Source: Lysobacteraceae bacterium | GTDB lineage: Bacteria; Patescibacteriota; Patescibacteriia; JAACEG01 | NCBI GenBank assembly: GCA_011682665.1 | Contig: JAACEG010000023.1 | Location: forward strand, 1 to 8,044 | DNA length: 8,044 nucleotides | Reading direction: 5' to 3' | The notes under the pieces: generated by a model | What the model was told of the DNA's origin: nothing | Seen by the model: only the letters and a program-made list of their open reading frames with translations | Databases searched by the model: none | Translations under genes and position numbers: made by a program | Shown here: one piece after another, positions 5,225 to 8,044 of the stretch | Numbering within the stretch: position 1 is the first letter of the stretch | Layout: every line of letters begins with the position of its first letter

Positions 5225-6271
5225 TTATGTTTTATCTAAAAAAAATAAAATAAGACCTATAACGGAGCTTACTCCACTAATTACCCAAAAACGCATTACA
5301 ATGGTCGCCTCTGCCCAACCAATAGCTTCTAAGTGATGATGGATGGGGCTAGAAATAAATAATTTTTTTTTCATTATTTTCTTATATCCCCATTGTAATA
5401 AAACTGAGCAAGTCTCTATTACAAATATTAAACCAATAATTGGTAAAAGTAAAGCGTAATTTGTAAGCATGGCAACAATTCCAAGCGTAATACCAAGGCT
5501 CATTGCTCCTGTATCTCCCATAAAAAATTTTGCTGGGCTAATATTAAACCATAAAAAGGCTAATAAAGAGCCAATAATTGCCCCACAAAAAGTCGCAAGC
5601 TCAAAACGCCCTTGGACAAAAGCAATCGCTCCATAAGACGCAAAAGAAGACAAAAGAATTCCGCCAGCAAGGCCATCAAGACCATCAGTTAAATTAACAG
5701 AATGACTTGTAGCAACAATTACAAAAATAAAAATTGGAATATACCAAATGCCTATATCAAAACTACCTAAAAAGGGAACATGCAATGTGCTCCATCCTAA
5801 TTTATAATAAAACCACCATGCTCCAATAATAGCAATAAAAGTATAAATGAATAAACGATGGCGCATTCGTAATCCTCCCCCATTAGGCCCTATTTTCTTT
5901 ACATTAAATAAGTCATCAAATATCCCAACAATAGCCGAAGCAACGAGCGCTCCTAAGGGTAAAAATGTTTGTTTTTGCGTTAAAAAATTTAAATTTTTGA
6001 ATATTTCAACTCCGCTAAAAATTTTGTTTAAATAAAAAAACAATAAAGAAAGAAATAAAACTGTTCCCCAAATCAAAATCCCCCCCATTGTTGGAGTCCC
6101 TTGCTTTTTTTTATGCAATTTAAAAAAAATTGGAGCGCTTTCCTCATCGCGTATTCTTTTGCTAATTTTATATTTCTTTAACATTCTTAACAAAAAAGGC
6201 ATCCAAAAAAGCGCTACTAAGAATGATAAGGTTGTTATGGTAAAAACTTTTACTGCGTAAAATTCCAACAT
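5225..6271 (-). CDS. mraY: Phospho-N-acetylmuramoyl-pentapeptide transferase
   Basis: MraY is the polytopic membrane enzyme that joins phospho-MurNAc-pentapeptide from the UDP precursor to undecaprenyl phosphate, making lipid I on the cytoplasmic face. At 348 residues it is full length, with about ten hydrophobic helices. Diagnostic motifs are in order: GTPTMGG (58-64), the catalytic DD pair at Asp119-Asp120 followed by KKIGPNGGGL, NLTDGLDG (193-200), FMGDTG (250-255), and the MraY-specific PIHHHLE (309-315) that separates it from WecA-type relatives. The ATG at 6269-6271 gives the normal first helix; no Shine-Dalgarno sequence precedes it. None of its usual division-and-wall cluster neighbours (murF, murD, ftsW, murG) is beside it; instead a surface-sugar transferase lies upstream, with a palindromic repeat filling the gap. 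I see no promoter of its own, so it probably depends on the transcript from 7838-7865. Confidence 0.97.
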   Translation of the reverse strand: MLEFYAVKVFTITTLSFLVALFWMPFLLRMLKKYKISKRIRDEESAPIFFKLHKKKQGTPTMGGILIWGTVLFLSLLFFYLNKIFSGVEIFKNLNFLTQKQTFLPLGALVASAIVGIFDDLFNVKKIGPNGGGLRMRHRLFIYTFIAIIGAWWFYYKLGWSTLHVPFLGSFDIGIWYIPIFIFVIVATSHSVNLTDGLDGLAGGILLSSFASYGAIAFVQGRFELATFCGAIIGSLLAFLWFNISPAKFFMGDTGAMSLGITLGIVAMLTNYALLLPIIGLIFVIETCSVLLQWGYKKIMKKKLFISSPIHHHLEAIGWAEATIVMRFWVISGVSSVIGLILFFLDKT

Positions 6272-6281
6272 AATTTCATTA

Positions 6282-6372
6282 TCATTGTGAGGAAGGACGA
6301 CGAAGCAATCCTAAAAATCAACGATTTTATCCATGGGATTGCTTCACTTCGCTCGCAATGACATTTCGTAAT
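6282..6372. repeat. Palindromic repeat between the sugar transferase and mraY
   Basis: A TCATTG...GAAGCAATCC arm (6282-6311) faces its imperfect inverse GGATTGCTTC...CAATGA (6336-6361), with a 24-base AT-rich centre, so the transcript would fold into a long hairpin. The right edge, 6352-6372, is identical over 21 bases to 482-502, including the ATTTCGTAAT terminus. The matching left terminus is not recognisable, so this copy is shorter or truncated. It begins 11 bases before the mraY ATG and ends 10 bases before the upstream stop codon, filling almost the whole gap. Confidence 0.8.
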
Positions 6373-6382
6373 ATATAAATAA

Positions 6383-7792
6383 TTATTCCGCTTTTCTCTT
6401 TTTAAATAAAATAAAAGGTGTTCTAAATAAAATATATAAATCCATTTTTATTGACCACTTCTCAATATAATAAATATCCAAACGCGTTTCTTCGTTAAAA
6501 CTTAAATCGCTTCGTCCGCTGATTTGCGCAATCCCTGTCATTCCTGGTTTAATAGTTAAAACTTTTTTGTGATATTTTTTATATTTTGCGACCTCTTCTG
6601 GTTCATGGGGCCGCGGGCCAACTAAGCTCATTTTACCAATTAAAACATTAAAAAATTCTGGCAGTTCATCAATGCTATATTTCCGGATAAATTTTCCGAC
6701 TTTTGTTATCCGCGGATCATTTTTATATTTTATCATAGGATTATCATTATTCCAACCCCTGATATCCTCAACTTTATTTCTAAATTTGGGATCATAACGC
6801 ATTTGGTGCGCCTGCTTAATCATTGATCTAAATTTAAAATAAAAAAACGGTTTTCCATATTGCCCTATTCTTTTATATCCAAAAAATATAGGTCCTTTAG
6901 AATCAAATTTAATTGCAGATGCGGTAAGTAGCATAATAGGCGAAAAAACAATAATGGCGAAAATACTCCCAATAACATCAAAGATTCTTTTAAAAATTTT
7001 TCCCCAACCATCAAGAGGAGTTCTTTTTAATTCAATTATTGGAATACCGGCTATATATTGAACATCAACATTTACAGCTTGCGCTTCAAATAAATTTGGA
7101 ACATATTTATAAACTATATTATGATCATTGCAAAAATCAACTAATTGCAAAGATATTTCTTCGTTAAGATTCGCGCAAAGCAAAATTTCATTAACCTGAT
7201 TATTTTTAATAAAATTGCTTATTCTTTTGATTAATTTTTCATTGCAATTATTAAATTCTTTTATTACTCTGGCTCCAAAAGAACTATTATTTTTAATAAG
7301 TTGAATAATATTTTTAGCTGTTTTATCATCACCAATCACCAATAAGTTATTAACTCCTATTCCTTTCCTAAAAAATTCTTGCCTGATTAAATGAATTAAA
7401 AAACGACCGATAAAAACAAAAATAATACTAAAAATCCAACCAGCCAAAACAATAAATCTTGAAGAAAATAGTTCTCTTCTGGCAAAAATAACAACTAATA
7501 TTAACATTATTCCTCCGGAACAAGAACTAAAAATTCTATAAAATTCATCAATAAAATGTGAGCTTGATTTTGTGGAATAAAGCCCTGAAAAAGCAAAAAT
7601 TATTAGCCAGGCTAAAGCAATAAAAAAAACAATATTAAAATAATATTGTAAAGAAAGGTCAAAAATAACCGGGCGCACCCCTTTTACAAAAGGAGTAAAA
7701 CGCAAAAAATAAGCTGCTAAAGCTGCTAAAATTAACATTAAAAAATCAACAGGGACTAATATAGCAGTAAAAATTAATTCAGACTTTTTCAT
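6383..7792 (-). CDS. Polyprenyl glycosylphosphotransferase (WcaJ/WbaP type)
   Basis: This membrane enzyme of about 469 residues belongs to the polyisoprenyl-phosphate hexose-1-phosphate transferase family, which starts polysaccharide synthesis by moving a sugar phosphate from a nucleotide sugar onto undecaprenyl phosphate. From the ATG used here, the N-terminal half has about four hydrophobic helices (roughly 5-27, 51-71, 91-107, 111-134), then a soluble Rossmann-like domain starting near LLVIGDD (150-156). The C-terminal sugar-transferase domain (about 265-469) starts with KRIFDVIGS and a membrane re-entrant helix, then KFRSM (320-324), DPRITKVGKFIRKYSIDELP with the catalytic Asp-Glu pair at 375-376, GPRPHEPEE from 392, and KPGMTGIAQISGRSDLSF. 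The frame extends to a TTG at 7835-7837, but that codon abuts the -10 box and precedes the expected transcript start, so the ATG at 7790-7792 is preferred. The sugar (glucose, galactose, QuiNAc4N and others are known in the family) cannot be told from sequence. Confidence 0.94.
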   Translation of the reverse strand: MKKSELIFTAILVPVDFLMLILAALAAYFLRFTPFVKGVRPVIFDLSLQYYFNIVFFIALAWLIIFAFSGLYSTKSSSHFIDEFYRIFSSCSGGIMLILVVIFARRELFSSRFIVLAGWIFSIIFVFIGRFLIHLIRQEFFRKGIGVNNLLVIGDDKTAKNIIQLIKNNSSFGARVIKEFNNCNEKLIKRISNFIKNNQVNEILLCANLNEEISLQLVDFCNDHNIVYKYVPNLFEAQAVNVDVQYIAGIPIIELKRTPLDGWGKIFKRIFDVIGSIFAIIVFSPIMLLTASAIKFDSKGPIFFGYKRIGQYGKPFFYFKFRSMIKQAHQMRYDPKFRNKVEDIRGWNNDNPMIKYKNDPRITKVGKFIRKYSIDELPEFFNVLIGKMSLVGPRPHEPEEVAKYKKYHKKVLTIKPGMTGIAQISGRSDLSFNEETRLDIYYIEKWSIKMDLYILFRTPFILFKKRKAE

Positions 7793-7837
7793 ATTAAAAA
7801 AAACTGGAGATTTTAAAATTATGAATTTATATGGCAA

Positions 7838-7865
7838 TCTATAATTTTAAAATAATTTTTATCAA
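7838..7865 (-). promoter_or_regulatory. Promoter of the sugar-transferase/mraY transcript
   Basis: TTGATA (7860-7865) and TATAGA (7838-7843) lie 16 bases apart on the minus strand. The predicted start near 7831 leaves a leader of about 38 bases before the ATG at 7792. The tandem 9-bp repeat lies directly upstream. Confidence 0.5.
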
Positions 7866-7867
7866 AT

Positions 7868-7912
7868 CCTAATCATTTTGATAATCATAATTATCCTAAT
7901 AACCCTAATTAT
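7868..7912. repeat. Degenerate 9-bp tandem repeat, about five units
   Basis: Read from 7868 in steps of nine: CCTAATCAT, TTTGATAAT, CATAATTAT, CCTAATAAC, CCTAATTAT. CCTAAT recurs at 7868, 7895 and 7904, all in phase with nine, and TAATTATC at 7888 and 7906, eighteen apart. The array lies just upstream of the -35 box and abuts the interspersed repeat, so it could act as an AT-rich upstream promoter element, be a set of binding sites, or be simple sequence. Confidence 0.5.
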
Positions 7913-8044
7913 CTTGGATTACGAAATACATAAATTTCGCTGTCTTTGCAAGAAAGGAGCGAAGCGACTGACGAAGCAATCCCGAGGAAAGTTCTGTCAT
8001 TGCGAGGAGGAACGACGAAGCAATCCCGAGGATTGGCGATTTTA
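7912..8044. repeat. Interspersed repeat element, cut by the window end
   Basis: The element starts with the same 56 bases as 253-308 (two mismatches) and the same terminus ATTACGAAAT (7918-7927). It then carries two forward GAAGCAATCCC cores (7973-7983 and 8017-8027). Its segment 7987-8039 is the reverse complement of 364-416 with two mismatches. The order of modules therefore differs from that in the left copy. The far terminus lies beyond the window. Confidence 0.8.

Noticed and set aside
5847..6035. Plus-strand frame of 62 codons
   Set aside because: Antisense shadow of mraY.

Overview
The window is AT-rich and reads as ordinary bacterial sequence with the standard stop codons. Several traits point to a Candidate Phyla Radiation (Patescibacteria, probably Parcubacteria-like) genome: compact single-strand gene layout, nearly all starts lacking a Shine-Dalgarno sequence, a small CxxC/CxxC zinc-ribbon protein of a type I associate with that group, and intergenic GC-richer palindromic repeats whose spurious translations look like 'ARNDEAIP'. 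The assignment is inference from style and gene content; no marker gene here fixes it.

All seven genes I can support lie on the minus strand, so transcription runs from the right end of the window to the left. Right to left: (1) an interspersed repeat element running off the window end (7912-8044), a degenerate 9-bp tandem repeat and a promoter; (2) a membrane phosphoglycosyl transferase of the WcaJ/WbaP type (6383-7792); (3) a palindromic repeat element filling the gap before mraY (5225-6271); (4) a dicistron with its own promoter, encoding a zinc-ribbon protein (4814-5107) and ribosomal protein bL25 (4116-4796), ended by a strong hairpin terminator; (5) a Wzx/MOP-type polysaccharide flippase (2417-3856); (6) a 59-codon gene (2015-2194) with a consensus promoter, the only strong Shine-Dalgarno sequence in the window, and a near-perfect terminator; (7) a GT4 glycosyltransferase (739-1863) with its own promoter and terminator. 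The leftmost 740 bases hold no gene and are largely repeats.

Functionally the window is a cell-surface locus. The phosphoglycosyl transferase would load the first sugar phosphate of a polysaccharide onto undecaprenyl phosphate, the GT4 enzyme would add sugars, and the flippase would move the lipid-linked product outward. MraY draws on the same undecaprenyl phosphate pool for peptidoglycan lipid I. bL25 and the zinc-ribbon protein are housekeeping neighbours with no evident link to sugars.

The most interesting item is the 59-residue protein. Its sequence fits, without gaps, the register of the TetR-type helix-turn-helix domain, but it has no ligand-binding domain, and a 14-bp palindrome is centred on its own -10 box. 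The second is a set of modular repeats carrying 10-bp terminal inverted repeats, which bracket the locus and have a shorter relative inserted 11 bases upstream of the mraY start codon.
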